Of a stretch of 10,701 nucleotides of DNA, positions 1 through 6,915 are shown in pieces. Position 1 is the stretch's first letter. Every line of letters begins with the position of its first letter. The stretch is taken from NCBI GenBank assembly GCA_041742635.1, contig JBGSIF010000020.1, positions 1-10,701 on the forward strand, given 5' to 3'. A model generated the notes under the pieces. The model did not search any database, was not told the origin of the DNA, and saw only the letters and a program-made list of their open reading frames with translations. Position numbers and translations under genes: made by a program. The stretch is from JTS-AC122 sp041742635 (GTDB lineage: Bacteria; Planctomycetota; Phycisphaerae; Phycisphaerales; UBA1924).

Positions 1-1
1 C

Positions 2-586
2 GATGCGGCGACGTTCGCCGGTCTGAGGCGTCCGCCGCAGATTCTGGATACGCGCAAGACGACGCCCGGGCTGCGTGACCTGGAAAAATACGCCGTGGCG
101 TGCGGCGGGGGCACCTGCCACCGCGTGGGGCTGTTCGACGCCGCTCTGTTCAAGGACAATCACCTCGCGGGCGTGTCGACCGCGGACCTGCCGGTGTTCC
201 TCAGCGACGCCGTCGCCAAGGTCCGCGCGATGGCCCTGGAACCGATCGAGTCATCGACGCACACGTCGGCGAATCGGCTCGGCGCACCTCTTGCGTTCGT
301 CGAGGCCGAGGTGGATTCGATCGATCAACTCGCGGCGATCCTCGCCGCGGGCGGGTGCGGGCTGGACATGATCTTGCTGGACAACATGTCCCCCGACGAA
401 CTCCGCCGTGCCGTGGATCTGCGCAGCCGCTCCGCCCTCCCGATCCAACTCGAAGCGTCGGGCGGGGTGTCGCTCGATACCATCCCCTTCATCGCGGCCA
501 CCGGCGTGGATCGGATCAGTTCGGGACAACTCACCCACTCCGCACGGTGCATCGATGTCGCGCTGGATTTCCTCACAGAAACCTGA
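2..586 (+). CDS. nadC: Nicotinate-nucleotide pyrophosphorylase (quinolinate phosphoribosyltransferase), 5'-truncated
   Basis: NadC makes nicotinate mononucleotide, CO2 and PPi from quinolinate and PRPP, the step that commits quinolinate to NAD synthesis; it is cytoplasmic. The visible 194 residues are the C-terminal barrel. They read in frame from base 2 and carry the family signatures: DTRKTTPGLR near residues 17-26, KYAVACGGGTCHR near 30-42, the lysine of LFKDNH, the acidic EVDSIDQL strand, ILLDNMSP, and LEASGGV followed by GVDRISSGQLTHSA at the phosphate-binding end. Family members are about 280-290 residues, so roughly 90-100 N-terminal residues lie left of the window. The stop overlaps the end of the convergent downstream gene by 14 bp. 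Family assignment is secure; start and upstream context cannot be seen. Confidence 0.96.
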   Translation, partial: DAATFAGLRRPPQILDTRKTTPGLRDLEKYAVACGGGTCHRVGLFDAALFKDNHLAGVSTADLPVFLSDAVAKVRAMALEPIESSTHTSANRLGAPLAFVEAEVDSIDQLAAILAAGGCGLDMILLDNMSPDELRRAVDLRSRSALPIQLEASGGVSLDTIPFIAATGVDRISSGQLTHSARCIDVALDFLTET

Positions 587-998
587 ACTTCACTTCCCAC
601 AGATCCGCCGGCGTTGCCTGCGCGAACTGCTGCAATGCCTGCCCCAACTCCCGTCCCATCTTCTGATTCGCCGTCGCGCACAGCGGCTCGACATCGGCTT
701 CTTTACCAGAGTTGGTCCAGATAAACATCGCGCCCGGGCATTCATCGAGGTTCGCCGCGGGATTCCCCGCGTGCAGTCCGCGGAGCGACCAACACGCCTC
801 TCGTCGTCGTTGTTCAGCGCCTTCGCGCTGAATGTAGATCTTTCCGTATCCCCCGTGATTGGGCTTGTCGAGTACATCCTTCCAATGCCGGCCGGCATCC
901 CCGTACACCGCCGTGATGATCGTCACCGTCACCACCCCGGACTTTTCGGTCGTTGAAATCCCCGGTGTGTCGGTGCGCTTTGCTTTACTCGTGCTCAT
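573..998 (-). CDS. Hypothetical protein, 141 residues
   Basis: Not recognised. I chose the ATG at 998 because AGGAG lies 6 nt upstream, one of the best ribosome sites in the window; an ATG 20 codons earlier (1058) has a poor-looking N-terminus. The first 20 residues are Ser/Thr/Lys-rich and probably disordered. Then comes a beta-prone stretch (GVVTVTIITAVYG, residues 21-33), a Gly/Lys/Tyr segment (NHGGYGKIYIQ, 47-57), a basic QRRREACW patch, and a closing helix plus strand (QALQQFAQ, then LWEVKFRFL). Cysteines are at 69, 87 and 107. There is no signal peptide or membrane helix, so it is probably cytoplasmic. The alternation of strands and helices suggests a small globular alpha/beta fold, but this is a guess. 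It converges on nadC with a 14-bp overlap of the two 3' ends, and diverges from the LON-domain gene across about 150 bp. Confidence 0.7.
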   Translation of the reverse strand: MSTSKAKRTDTPGISTTEKSGVVTVTIITAVYGDAGRHWKDVLDKPNHGGYGKIYIQREGAEQRRREACWSLRGLHAGNPAANLDECPGAMFIWTNSGKEADVEPLCATANQKMGRELGQALQQFAQATPADLWEVKFRFL

Positions 999-1004
999 GC
1001 GATT

Positions 1005-1009
1005 CTCCT
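1005..1009 (-). promoter_or_regulatory. Shine-Dalgarno site fixing the start at 998
   Basis: AGGAG on the minus strand, 6 nt before the ATG at 998. It supports this start over the ATG at 1058 and is the main reason to believe the 141-residue gene is translated. Confidence 0.65.
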
Positions 1010-1147
1010 GCAAACGAGCCACACAAGTAGCACTCGAACTTGAGATCATACATCGCATCCGGCTGTTTCACTCGATCAACGCGCGAACTCTCACGATTCC
1101 GTACGCGACCATCACGCACGCTGCACGATCTTCACATACACTTGACC

Positions 1148-1852
1148 ATGTCCGACGAACCAGTGATCCGTTTTGGAAAGGCGCTCCCGCTCTTTCCGCT
1201 CAGTGCTGTCGTGCTCTTTCCGCACGGCGTGCTGCCCCTGCACATCTTCGAGGACCGCTACCGGCAGATGGTCGATGACACGCTCGATACGTCCGGGCAG
1301 ATCGCAATGGCCGTGTACGCATCACCTGAGCCGGGATCGTGGACACATGACGCCGCCCCGCTGCGTCCGGTGGTCTGCATCGGCCAGATCCTGCAGCACC
1401 AGCGCCTCCCCGACGGGCGGTTCAACATCGCGCTTCAAGGCCTCTTGCGTGCGCGCATCGCGCGAGAGATCCCGCCCGTGTCCGGGCGGCTGTACCGCCA
1501 AGCCATCATGGAGCCGTTCGGCACCTTCGACCCCGCCGCCGATCGGTCGCTCAGCACCGCGCGGGAGCGGCTTACCTCAATGCTCTCGAGTACCCCACTC
1601 ACCCACCTCCGCGACTCCAGCACTGTCCTGAAGCACATGGCCAACCCCACGATCCCGACGTCGGCGATCCTCGAACTCATGACACTTTCGTTCATCAACG
1701 ATAACGATCTACGGTACCGCCTTCTCGCCACGCCTGATGCCAAGGGCCGCGCGCGATTGATCGAGTCTGAACTCGAATCCCTCGCTCGACTGCTCCGCCA
1801 AGCCCAGCCCCAGATGGACGTCCACCCCCCCAAGGGATGCTCGTGGAACTGA
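1148..1852 (+). CDS. LON peptidase substrate-binding (N-terminal) domain protein, stand-alone
   Basis: A 234-residue protein with the N-terminal domain of Lon proteases but no AAA+ or Ser-Lys protease domain. The diagnostic start is PLFPLSAVVLFPHGVLPLHI, then FEDRYRQMVDDTL (about residues 9-41). Next come a GQIAMAVYA strand, an R-P-VVCIGQI strand, and LPDGRFNIALQGLLRARI, the usual 'G.i...GR..I.l.G..R.rI' segment. The C-terminal third is helical (DLRYRLLATPDAKGRARLIESEL), matching the helical part of Lon N-domains. In Lon this region recognises substrates; stand-alone versions of about 190-240 residues are widespread and their role is poorly defined. The ATG at 1148 starts just before the conserved region; the frame stays open to 1040 but that extension is Arg/Ser/Thr-rich and looks non-coding. 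There is no clear Shine-Dalgarno site. It appears monocistronic. Confidence 0.9.
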   Translation: MSDEPVIRFGKALPLFPLSAVVLFPHGVLPLHIFEDRYRQMVDDTLDTSGQIAMAVYASPEPGSWTHDAAPLRPVVCIGQILQHQRLPDGRFNIALQGLLRARIAREIPPVSGRLYRQAIMEPFGTFDPAADRSLSTARERLTSMLSSTPLTHLRDSSTVLKHMANPTIPTSAILELMTLSFINDNDLRYRLLATPDAKGRARLIESELESLARLLRQAQPQMDVHPPKGCSWN

Positions 1853-2130
1853 CCGCTGTGTGTATTCAACTGATTGCCGTTGTTTCATCGCGGGTTGGTG
1901 TGCCATCGAAAGCGAACGCAAACCAAATAAAAAATAGGGTTGTCCCGCTCTATGACCCGATCAAAGTGCAAAATCAATGAGCAACGCACGCTCTTTGTCA
2001 GACCTTCCCTCTACCCTGCGGCGTAGTACTGTTGCAAGCCGTATGCGGTCCCTTCGTTCGCCGATAGAACGTATTCCGACGTTTTCCCAATGATCCTTGT
2101 ACACTTCGGGAATCTCAGAAAGGTTGATCC
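1853..2130. other. Non-coding gap upstream of the lipoprotein gene
   Basis: This is the largest gap in the window (278 bp). It contains an A-rich island at about 1919-1936, unusual in this GC-rich sequence. I could not place a -35/-10 pair with acceptable spacing: TTGTCC at 1940 and TTGTCA at 1995 lack a partner. No hairpin followed by a T-run was found after the LON-domain stop. Confidence 0.4.
2119..2123 (+). promoter_or_regulatory. Ribosome-binding site of the glycine-zipper lipoprotein
   Basis: AAAGG (within AGAAAGG) sits 7 nt before the ATG at 2131. It supports that start, which also gives a good lipoprotein signal peptide. Confidence 0.55.
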
Positions 2131-2457
2131 ATGTTCTCGCGTTCGCGCGTCTCACACCGTCGTTTCACTGCGACCTTGGGTCTCTTGGCTGTCACAGCCG
2201 CTGCGGCATCGATGTCCGGCTGCAACAACGCCGGTTCCGGGGCGATCGTGGGCGGCGGGCTTGGCGCGGGCAGCGGAGCGATCATCGGCAGCATGAGCGG
2301 CAACGCCGGCGAAGGTGCCATCATCGGCCTCATCGGTGGTGCGCTGGTTGGCGGACTTGTCGGCGATCAGAACGAGCGTAACGACCGCCGTTCCAACAAC
2401 CGCTACGACCACTACCACCACGATCATCGTGATTACCGCGACTACCGCGACCGCTGA
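2131..2457 (+). CDS. Small glycine-zipper lipoprotein with a His/Tyr/Asp/Arg-rich tail
   Basis: A 108-residue predicted envelope lipoprotein. Residues 1-13 contain several Arg/His and residues 14-27 are a hydrophobic Ala/Leu core. MSGC at 28-31 fits a lipobox with Cys31 as the acylation site. Residues 35-79 are a glycine zipper with repeated G-xxx-G spacing (GAIVGGGLGAGSGAIIG, then GAIIGLIGGALVGGLVGD), as in the 17-kDa surface antigen / OmpA-like glycine-zipper families that pack in or against membranes. The last 28 residues (from about 80) are strongly hydrophilic, made largely of Asn, Arg, Asp, Tyr and His. The tail could bind metal or anionic polymer; that is inference only. The gene stands alone, with an AGAAAGG ribosome site and a hairpin 35 bp past the stop. 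Function is unknown beyond the structural class. Confidence 0.88.
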   Translation: MFSRSRVSHRRFTATLGLLAVTAAAASMSGCNNAGSGAIVGGGLGAGSGAIIGSMSGNAGEGAIIGLIGGALVGGLVGDQNERNDRRSNNRYDHYHHDHRDYRDYRDR

Positions 2458-2491
2458 GCCATTCTGGCAACATCTACCCGATCCAACCAAC

Positions 2492-2518
2492 AAGCCCAGG
2501 GACGGCGTCCATGGGCTT
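2492..2518. terminator. Hairpin terminator between convergent genes, probably bidirectional
   Basis: Left arm AAGCCCAGGGAC (2492-2503), loop GGC, right arm GTCCATGGGCTT (2507-2518): a 12-bp stem with a single mismatch. On + it is followed by a short T-rich stretch (TTTGTCATT counted from 2517). On - it is followed by TTGTTGGTTGG. It lies 35 bp past the lipoprotein stop and about 130 bp past the stop of the convergent sugar-nucleotide gene, so it could end both transcripts. The T-tracts are weak, so efficiency is uncertain. Confidence 0.6.
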
Positions 2519-2645
2519 TGTCATTCGGTTTCCAGATCCTTGGTGCGTGTTCGACGCCGACGATGAGCGAGGTCAGCCGAGCGAATCGTCGTGCTTCTTG
2601 GATTCGTCCGGCGCACTGACTTGCACGATGCTCACTCGCAGTCGA

Positions 2646-3620
2646 TTAATAGTTCGGCGTCGGCGCTCGGAAGGTGCTCATATCGATCGACCGGAAGTAT
2701 TCGATCGTCTTCTTCAGCCCATCCCGCAACGCGATCTTCGGCTCCCAACCCAGTTCTTTCTTCGCCAGCGAGATATCCGGCTGGCGCTGAAGCGGATCGT
2801 CCGCCGGCAACGGCTTGTGTACGACCTTCGACTTCGCCCCGCTGAGTTCGATCACCAGTTCGGCTAACTGCTTCATCGTGAACTCGGTCGGGTTCCCGAT
2901 ATTCACTGGGCCGATGAACGAATCCGGCCCGTTCATCATCCGGATAATCACTTCGATCAGGTCATCGACGTAGCAGAACGAGCGTGACTGCGACCCGTCG
3001 CCGTAGAGCGTGATGTCTTGCCCCGCGAGCGCTTGCCGGATGAAGTTCGACACGACGCGCCCGTCGAACGGGTGCATCCGAGGTCCATACGTGTTGAAAA
3101 TCCGAACGACTCGGATGTTCAGTTTGTTCGTCCGGTTATAGTCGAAGAACAGGGTCTCGGCCGCTCGTTTCCCTTCGTCGTAGCACGCCCGCGGCCCGAT
3201 GGGGTTCACGTTCCCGCGGTAGGATTCTTTCTGCGGATGCTCGGTCGGGTCGCCGTACACCTCGCTCGTCGAGAACTGCAGAACCTTCGCGCGGCATCGC
3301 TTCGCCATCCCGCATACGTTGATCGCGCCCATCACGCTCGTTTTGAGCGTTTTGATCGGATTGTACTGATAATGCCCCGGCGCGGCGGGACACGCCGCGT
3401 TGTAGATCTCATCCACTTCAAGCCACAGCGGGTGCGTGATGTCGTGCCGGATCAACTCGAAGTTCGGCTTCCCGAGCAGGTGCGACACGTTCGATTTCTG
3501 GCTTGTGAAAAAGTTGTCCAGACAAATGACATCATGCCCTTGCGACACGAGCCGATCGCACAGGTGCGACCCGAGAAACCCGGCCCCGCCGGTGACAAGA
3601 ATGCGTTTAATCGTGGACAC
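2646..3620 (-). CDS. UDP-glucuronate decarboxylase (UDP-xylose synthase), extended SDR family
   Basis: A 324-residue cytoplasmic enzyme converting UDP-glucuronate to UDP-xylose and CO2 with tightly bound NAD; UDP-xylose feeds surface polysaccharide synthesis. The N-terminal Rossmann motif is VTGGAGFLG (glycines 11, 14, 17), and Asp35 in CLDNF ends beta-2 as expected for NAD. The catalytic set is visible: STSE (117-120) and Tyr147/Lys151 in ACYDEGKRAAETL. RIFNTYGPRMHPFDGRVVSN (174-192) and GDGSQSRSFCYVDDLI with Arg213 are typical of UDP-xylose synthases. I chose GTG at 3620: AGGAG lies 6 nt upstream and the protein then begins directly at STIKRILVTGG; an in-frame start at 3686 would add an unlikely leader. 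UDP-glucose 4-epimerase is less likely because of the ACYDEGKR and MHPFDGR motifs. It is divergent from the kinase gene. Confidence 0.93.
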   Translation of the reverse strand: MSTIKRILVTGGAGFLGSHLCDRLVSQGHDVICLDNFFTSQKSNVSHLLGKPNFELIRHDITHPLWLEVDEIYNAACPAAPGHYQYNPIKTLKTSVMGAINVCGMAKRCRAKVLQFSTSEVYGDPTEHPQKESYRGNVNPIGPRACYDEGKRAAETLFFDYNRTNKLNIRVVRIFNTYGPRMHPFDGRVVSNFIRQALAGQDITLYGDGSQSRSFCYVDDLIEVIIRMMNGPDSFIGPVNIGNPTEFTMKQLAELVIELSGAKSKVVHKPLPADDPLQRQPDISLAKKELGWEPKIALRDGLKKTIEYFRSIDMSTFRAPTPNY

Positions 3621-3626
3621 GACCTG

Positions 3627-3631
3627 CTCCT
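3627..3631 (-). promoter_or_regulatory. Shine-Dalgarno site deciding a GTG start for the UDP-xylose synthase gene
   Basis: AGGAG on the minus strand, 6 nt before the GTG at 3620. It favours this non-ATG start over the in-frame start at 3686. Confidence 0.65.
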
Positions 3632-3696
3632 GCACAAGAACAACAACCCGAACCGGCCAGAGAATAGGCGCGAACCCACATCCCAAAGCCCTCGTT

Positions 3697-3706
3697 ACCG
3701 GCCGGT
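3697..3706. promoter_or_regulatory. 10-bp perfect palindrome in a divergent intergenic region
   Basis: ACCGGCCGGT is its own reverse complement. A half copy (ACCGGCC) lies about 45 bp to the left, at 3653-3659. The palindrome is 76 bp upstream of the GTG of the UDP-xylose synthase gene and about 100 bp upstream of the kinase start, a reasonable place for an operator shared by divergent promoters. Short GC palindromes arise easily in GC-rich DNA, so this is tentative. Confidence 0.25.
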
Positions 3707-3758
3707 CCCGCTCGATACTTCTTCACGCATTATCGGCTTCACGCGGTCCCGACTTCGC

Positions 3759-3776
3759 ACCGAGCCACAACTCGGT
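3759..3776 (+). promoter_or_regulatory. Hairpin in the kinase leader
   Basis: ACCGAG, loop CCACAA, CTCGGT: a perfect 6-bp stem with a 6-nt loop. It ends 29 nt before the ATG at 3806 and 80 nt before the alternative GTG at 3857. It could act in the mRNA leader or as a DNA operator. No T-run follows, so it is not an intrinsic terminator. Confidence 0.3.
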
Positions 3777-3805
3777 ACCATTCACCATGCCCACGGGATC
3801 CCGCG

Positions 3806-6289
3806 ATGCGTGCCGTGTGGTGTTCAGTCGGCCCCGCCCCTTCTGTTAGGCAATGTGTGCCCATCGACGACTTCAAAACCCTTCCCCCTGAACCGCTCCC
3901 AGCACCGTCCGCGCCAACGCTCATCGACGTTCCGCGCGACCGCCGGGCCGGCAGTACGTTCGTTGCCACTCGCTTCGCCGTACCCGAACGCATCGGCAAG
4001 TACCGCGTCACCGAACTCATCGGCTCCGGCGGGATGGGCGAGGTGTACGAAGCCCTCCAAGAACAACCCGCCCGCACCGTCGCCCTTAAGGTCATGCGGG
4101 CCAACATCGTCTCGGCCGATTCGCTCCGCCGGTTCGAGTACGAGGCGCAACTGCTCGCCAATCTCCGCCACCCGTGGATTGCCCAGGTCTACGACGCGGG
4201 CACGTATCTCGATCCCGACACCCGAGCCCCGCGCCCCTACTTCGTGATGGAACTCATCCCGGGCGCGCGTCCCCTGAGCGACTTTGCCGACGACGCCACG
4301 CTCTCCCGCTCACAACGACTCGAACTGTTCATCCACGTCTGCGAAGCCATCGGGCACGCCCACCAGCGCGGCGTGATCCACCGCGACATCAAGCCCGCCA
4401 ACGTCCTGGTCGATAACACCGGCAGCCCGAAAGTCATCGATTTCGGCATCGCGCGTTCCAGCGATGCTTATTCCACAATCCTCGATGCCGCCGGTGCTAC
4501 CGACACGCCCGTGCGTCGAATCATCGGCACCCTGGAATACATGCCCCCCGAGCAGTGTTCGGGCGATCCCAACGACCTGGATATCCGTGCCGATGTCTAC
4601 GCCCTCGGTGCGACACTGTACGAACTCATCGCTGGACGTCTTCCGATTGATCTGGCAGGCACCTCGATCCACGAGGCGATCCAGGTCATCCGCGAGAAAC
4701 TCCCCTCGCCCCCGTCGGTGCACCGTGCAGGGATCGACGCCGACCTCGATGCCATCATCCTCAAGTCGCTCGCCAAGGACCGCGCCAAGCGGTACGACAC
4801 GGCCGTTTCATTCGCCGACGACATCCGCCGGTACATGCGTCACGAACCCGTCGCCGCCCGGCGCATCGGCCCCGCGGGCCGGATCACTCGCTGGGCTAGA
4901 CGAAACCGCGCGTTCGCCACGGCACTGGTGATCTTCACGCTCGTCCTCAGCGCGACGACGATCACGCTTGCCGCGAAGATCCTGATCGAGACGCGCCGCG
5001 CGAACCAGAACCTGCGCGACGCGAAGGAGAACCTCCAGACAGCGACCGAGAACCTCGCGCTGATCCGGGGCCTCTTCGCTTCGCTGCGCCCGGACGAACT
5101 CACCAAAGGCACAGTCAATGTCGAGCACATGCTCGACGCCGCCGTGGTTCGTATGCAGGCCTCCCCGCCAACCCTCCCCGCCACCGAGGCCAACTTCCGC
5201 GAGTTCCTCAGCGAGGCCTACCGCGGGATGGGTGTTTACACCAAAGCCATCGAACTCCAGACCCGCGTCGTCGAAATCCGGCAACAACTGTTCCCAGATC
5301 CTTCAACAGAACTCGCCGAATCACTCCACGACCTGGGAGCCGCTCTTTGGTGGAATGGGGACTACGACCAGGCACGCGTCGCGTACTCCCGAGCACTGGA
5401 CATGCGGCGTGCCCTCTATCCTGGGGACCATCAGGAAATCGCCACCAGCATGACCCACTTGGGCGCGTGCGCCCTCCGTCAAGGCCGCCTCGCCGAGTCC
5501 GAGAGTCTCTACACCGAGGCGCTCGACATGCGCCGCCGGCTGTTCTCTTCGCCCGGTGCCGAGATCGCCGCCAGCCTCAACAACCTCGCCAAATGTCTAC
5601 AGGCCCGCGGCGACCTCGTCCAGGCCGAGTCGCTCTTCCGTCAGGCCTACGACATGATCACCGCCGTCCGCGGCGAGTCTGATCTCCAAACCGCCAGCGC
5701 GGCGCACAACCTGGGCTTGTGCCTGGTTGAAATTGACCGCAGCGAAGAAGCGATCCGCTTCTTCCAGCAGGCCGTGGCACTCCGGACCTCGCGCTACGGC
5801 GCGACCCACCACCTCACGGCTTCCGCTCGCGTGGGCCTCTGCCGCGCCCGCTTCGCGGCGACCCCGACCCCCGAAATTCTGAGCGAGGCCGTCGATTCGC
5901 TCCAGAACCTCGAACTCAAACTCCCCGCCGACCACCCCGAGATCGCCGACGCCAGCACCGCCGTCGGGCGGATGTACGTTCGTCAGGGCGAGTTCGATCG
6001 TGCGGAGCGGTACTTCCGCACCGCGCTCTCGATCTCCAAAGACGCCCGGCGTGCCACCCCGTGGGAAATGGCCCGTGCCCGCCTGAACCTTGGCCAGTGT
6101 CTCCTGAACCTCGGGCAGTCTGAAGAGGCCGAGTCGTTGATCCGCGAGAGCCTCGACATCGCCTCGGCCGCCGAGGCACCCGTCGGCTTGTTCGAGTCCG
6201 CGCGCGGCACACTGGTCACGTTCTACGAGTCCGCGCAGCGTCCGGACGATGCCCAGCGCGTCCGCCTGCGAACTCAGACCGATCAGTGA
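3806..6289 (+). CDS. Membrane-anchored Hanks-type Ser/Thr protein kinase with C-terminal TPR array
   Basis: An 827-residue, probably active kinase that phosphorylates proteins on Ser/Thr. A Pro-rich leader (about 20-60) precedes the kinase domain (about 66-345): glycine loop GSGGMGEV (73-80), Lys95 in VALKV, helix-C Glu113, HRDIKPAN (192-199, Asp194 catalytic, RD type), DFG at 212-214, and GTLEYMPPEQ (241-250). An Arg-rich stop-transfer segment precedes one membrane helix (about 369-394), then a helical linker (395-425). From about 468 nine TPR-like units recur at 42-residue spacing (468, 510, 552, 594, 636, degenerate 678, 720, 762, 804), the kinesin-light-chain type. The TPR region is predicted outside the membrane, presumably as a sensor or scaffold; partner unknown. 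The start is uncertain: GTG at 3857 has AGG 6 nt upstream and would drop 17 residues of unlikely composition. This domain order is common in planctomycetes. No sigma-factor gene is adjacent here. Confidence 0.95.
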   Translation: MRAVWCSVGPAPSVRQCVPIDDFKTLPPEPLPAPSAPTLIDVPRDRRAGSTFVATRFAVPERIGKYRVTELIGSGGMGEVYEALQEQPARTVALKVMRANIVSADSLRRFEYEAQLLANLRHPWIAQVYDAGTYLDPDTRAPRPYFVMELIPGARPLSDFADDATLSRSQRLELFIHVCEAIGHAHQRGVIHRDIKPANVLVDNTGSPKVIDFGIARSSDAYSTILDAAGATDTPVRRIIGTLEYMPPEQCSGDPNDLDIRADVYALGATLYELIAGRLPIDLAGTSIHEAIQVIREKLPSPPSVHRAGIDADLDAIILKSLAKDRAKRYDTAVSFADDIRRYMRHEPVAARRIGPAGRITRWARRNRAFATALVIFTLVLSATTITLAAKILIETRRANQNLRDAKENLQTATENLALIRGLFASLRPDELTKGTVNVEHMLDAAVVRMQASPPTLPATEANFREFLSEAYRGMGVYTKAIELQTRVVEIRQQLFPDPSTELAESLHDLGAALWWNGDYDQARVAYSRALDMRRALYPGDHQEIATSMTHLGACALRQGRLAESESLYTEALDMRRRLFSSPGAEIAASLNNLAKCLQARGDLVQAESLFRQAYDMITAVRGESDLQTASAAHNLGLCLVEIDRSEEAIRFFQQAVALRTSRYGATHHLTASARVGLCRARFAATPTPEILSEAVDSLQNLELKLPADHPEIADASTAVGRMYVRQGEFDRAERYFRTALSISKDARRATPWEMARARLNLGQCLLNLGQSEEAESLIRESLDIASAAEAPVGLFESARGTLVTFYESAQRPDDAQRVRLRTQTDQ

Positions 6290-6401
6290 TCCCCGACACG
6301 CCGACGATGAATGGGAGCGGGCGGCATGGTAACGGTAATGGCAACGGCGCACCGGCTTCTCAAACACAGACCTCAGCGGCACGTTTGCCTGTCAGCGTGG
6401 C
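6290..6401. other. Convergent intergenic gap after the kinase
   Basis: A 112-bp gap between the kinase stop and the stop of the zinc-ribbon gene. It has a small GGTAACGGTAATGGCAACGG micro-repeat (about 6329-6348), a GGCA-CGTT-TGCC mini-hairpin (about 6378-6389) and two copies of TCAGCGTG (6392-6399 and 6402-6409). No strong terminator is visible. Confidence 0.35.
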
Positions 6402-6875
6402 TCAGCGTGTGACGATCGAGATGAGCATGAAGCAAAGGGCCAGGACGGTGTTGCCGACGATGCCGGCGATGCTAAGGCCCAGCCCGATCATCCAGCGCTC
6501 GCCGCGGTAGGCGTAGCGCTGTGCGAGCACCGTCGAGCCGATCAGCGGCGAAAGGAACCAGACCGGCAGGACGCACTGGTTGAGGATGAAAACGAGTTCT
6601 TTGGCGAAGTCGGACGGGCCGGTGGGGGAGGAGCCGCGCTGGACGAACCAGGCGAGGGAGTAGAGCAGGCCCAGGAGAATCATGCCGCCGGAGAGAGCCA
6701 GAGCGATAGTCCACGTGGCGGGCCAACGGCGAGGGCGGGCACCGTCGCCGGGGTCGAAGGGGGAGCCGCAGTTGGGGCACTCGCTGATGACCTGCCCGGT
6801 TCCGACGCCGGCGAGGTTGTATCCGCAGGAAGAACAGCGGAGTTGGCCGGGGGAGTTGGTGAGGCGAAGTGGCAT
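6402..6875 (-). CDS. Zinc-ribbon membrane protein of unknown function
   Basis: A 157-residue protein with two parts. Residues 14-36 form a short treble-clef/zinc-ribbon knuckle: CSSCGYNL (Cys14, Cys17) and ECPNCGSPF (Cys33, Cys36), the CxxC...CPxCG pattern that binds one zinc. A Gly/Pro/Arg linker follows, then three likely membrane helices at about 55-78, 92-117 and 128-154, joined by loops containing RGSSPTGPSDF and RYAYRGERW. The zinc knuckle is predicted to face the cytoplasm. Small proteins of this layout ('LRCxxCGYxL' plus membrane helices) are frequent and mostly uncharacterised in planctomycetes; I recall this as a general pattern and cannot name a family. No Shine-Dalgarno site is visible before the ATG at 6875. 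It is the last of three same-strand genes and converges on the kinase gene. Confidence 0.82.
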   Translation of the reverse strand: MPLRLTNSPGQLRCSSCGYNLAGVGTGQVISECPNCGSPFDPGDGARPRRWPATWTIALALSGGMILLGLLYSLAWFVQRGSSPTGPSDFAKELVFILNQCVLPVWFLSPLIGSTVLAQRYAYRGERWMIGLGLSIAGIVGNTVLALCFMLISIVTR

Positions 6876-6915
6876 GGGTGGAGTCTTGCTGGGAACTGGA
6901 GGGGTGGAAGTATGA

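Noticed and set aside
1045..1050. TATGAT -10-like hexamer on - upstream of the 141-residue gene
   Set aside because: It matches five of six consensus bases and lies about 47 bp before the start, but the base run at -35 spacing (GAGTGA) is a poor match and there is no TGn extension.
1961..2155. 64-residue open frame on - across the lipoprotein leader
   Set aside because: The composition is passable, but it has no ribosome site, starts inside the lipoprotein signal-peptide codons on the opposite strand, and covers the region where the lipoprotein promoter should lie.
2558..2591. 7-bp inverted repeat CGACGAT / ATCGTCG with a 20-nt loop
   Set aside because: The loop is too long and no T-run follows; the nearby hairpin at 2492-2518 is the better terminator.
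3018..4247. 409-codon + frame spanning two genes
   Set aside because: It is antisense to the UDP-xylose synthase gene and out of frame within the kinase gene; it is Arg/Pro/Ser-rich, as expected for a shadow frame in GC-rich DNA.
6286..6510. 74-codon + frame starting with a GTGA overlap at the kinase stop
   Set aside because: The stop/start overlap is attractive, but more than a third of the frame is antisense to the zinc-ribbon gene and the start is a Gly/Asn micro-repeat. Translational coupling cannot be excluded, only not supported.
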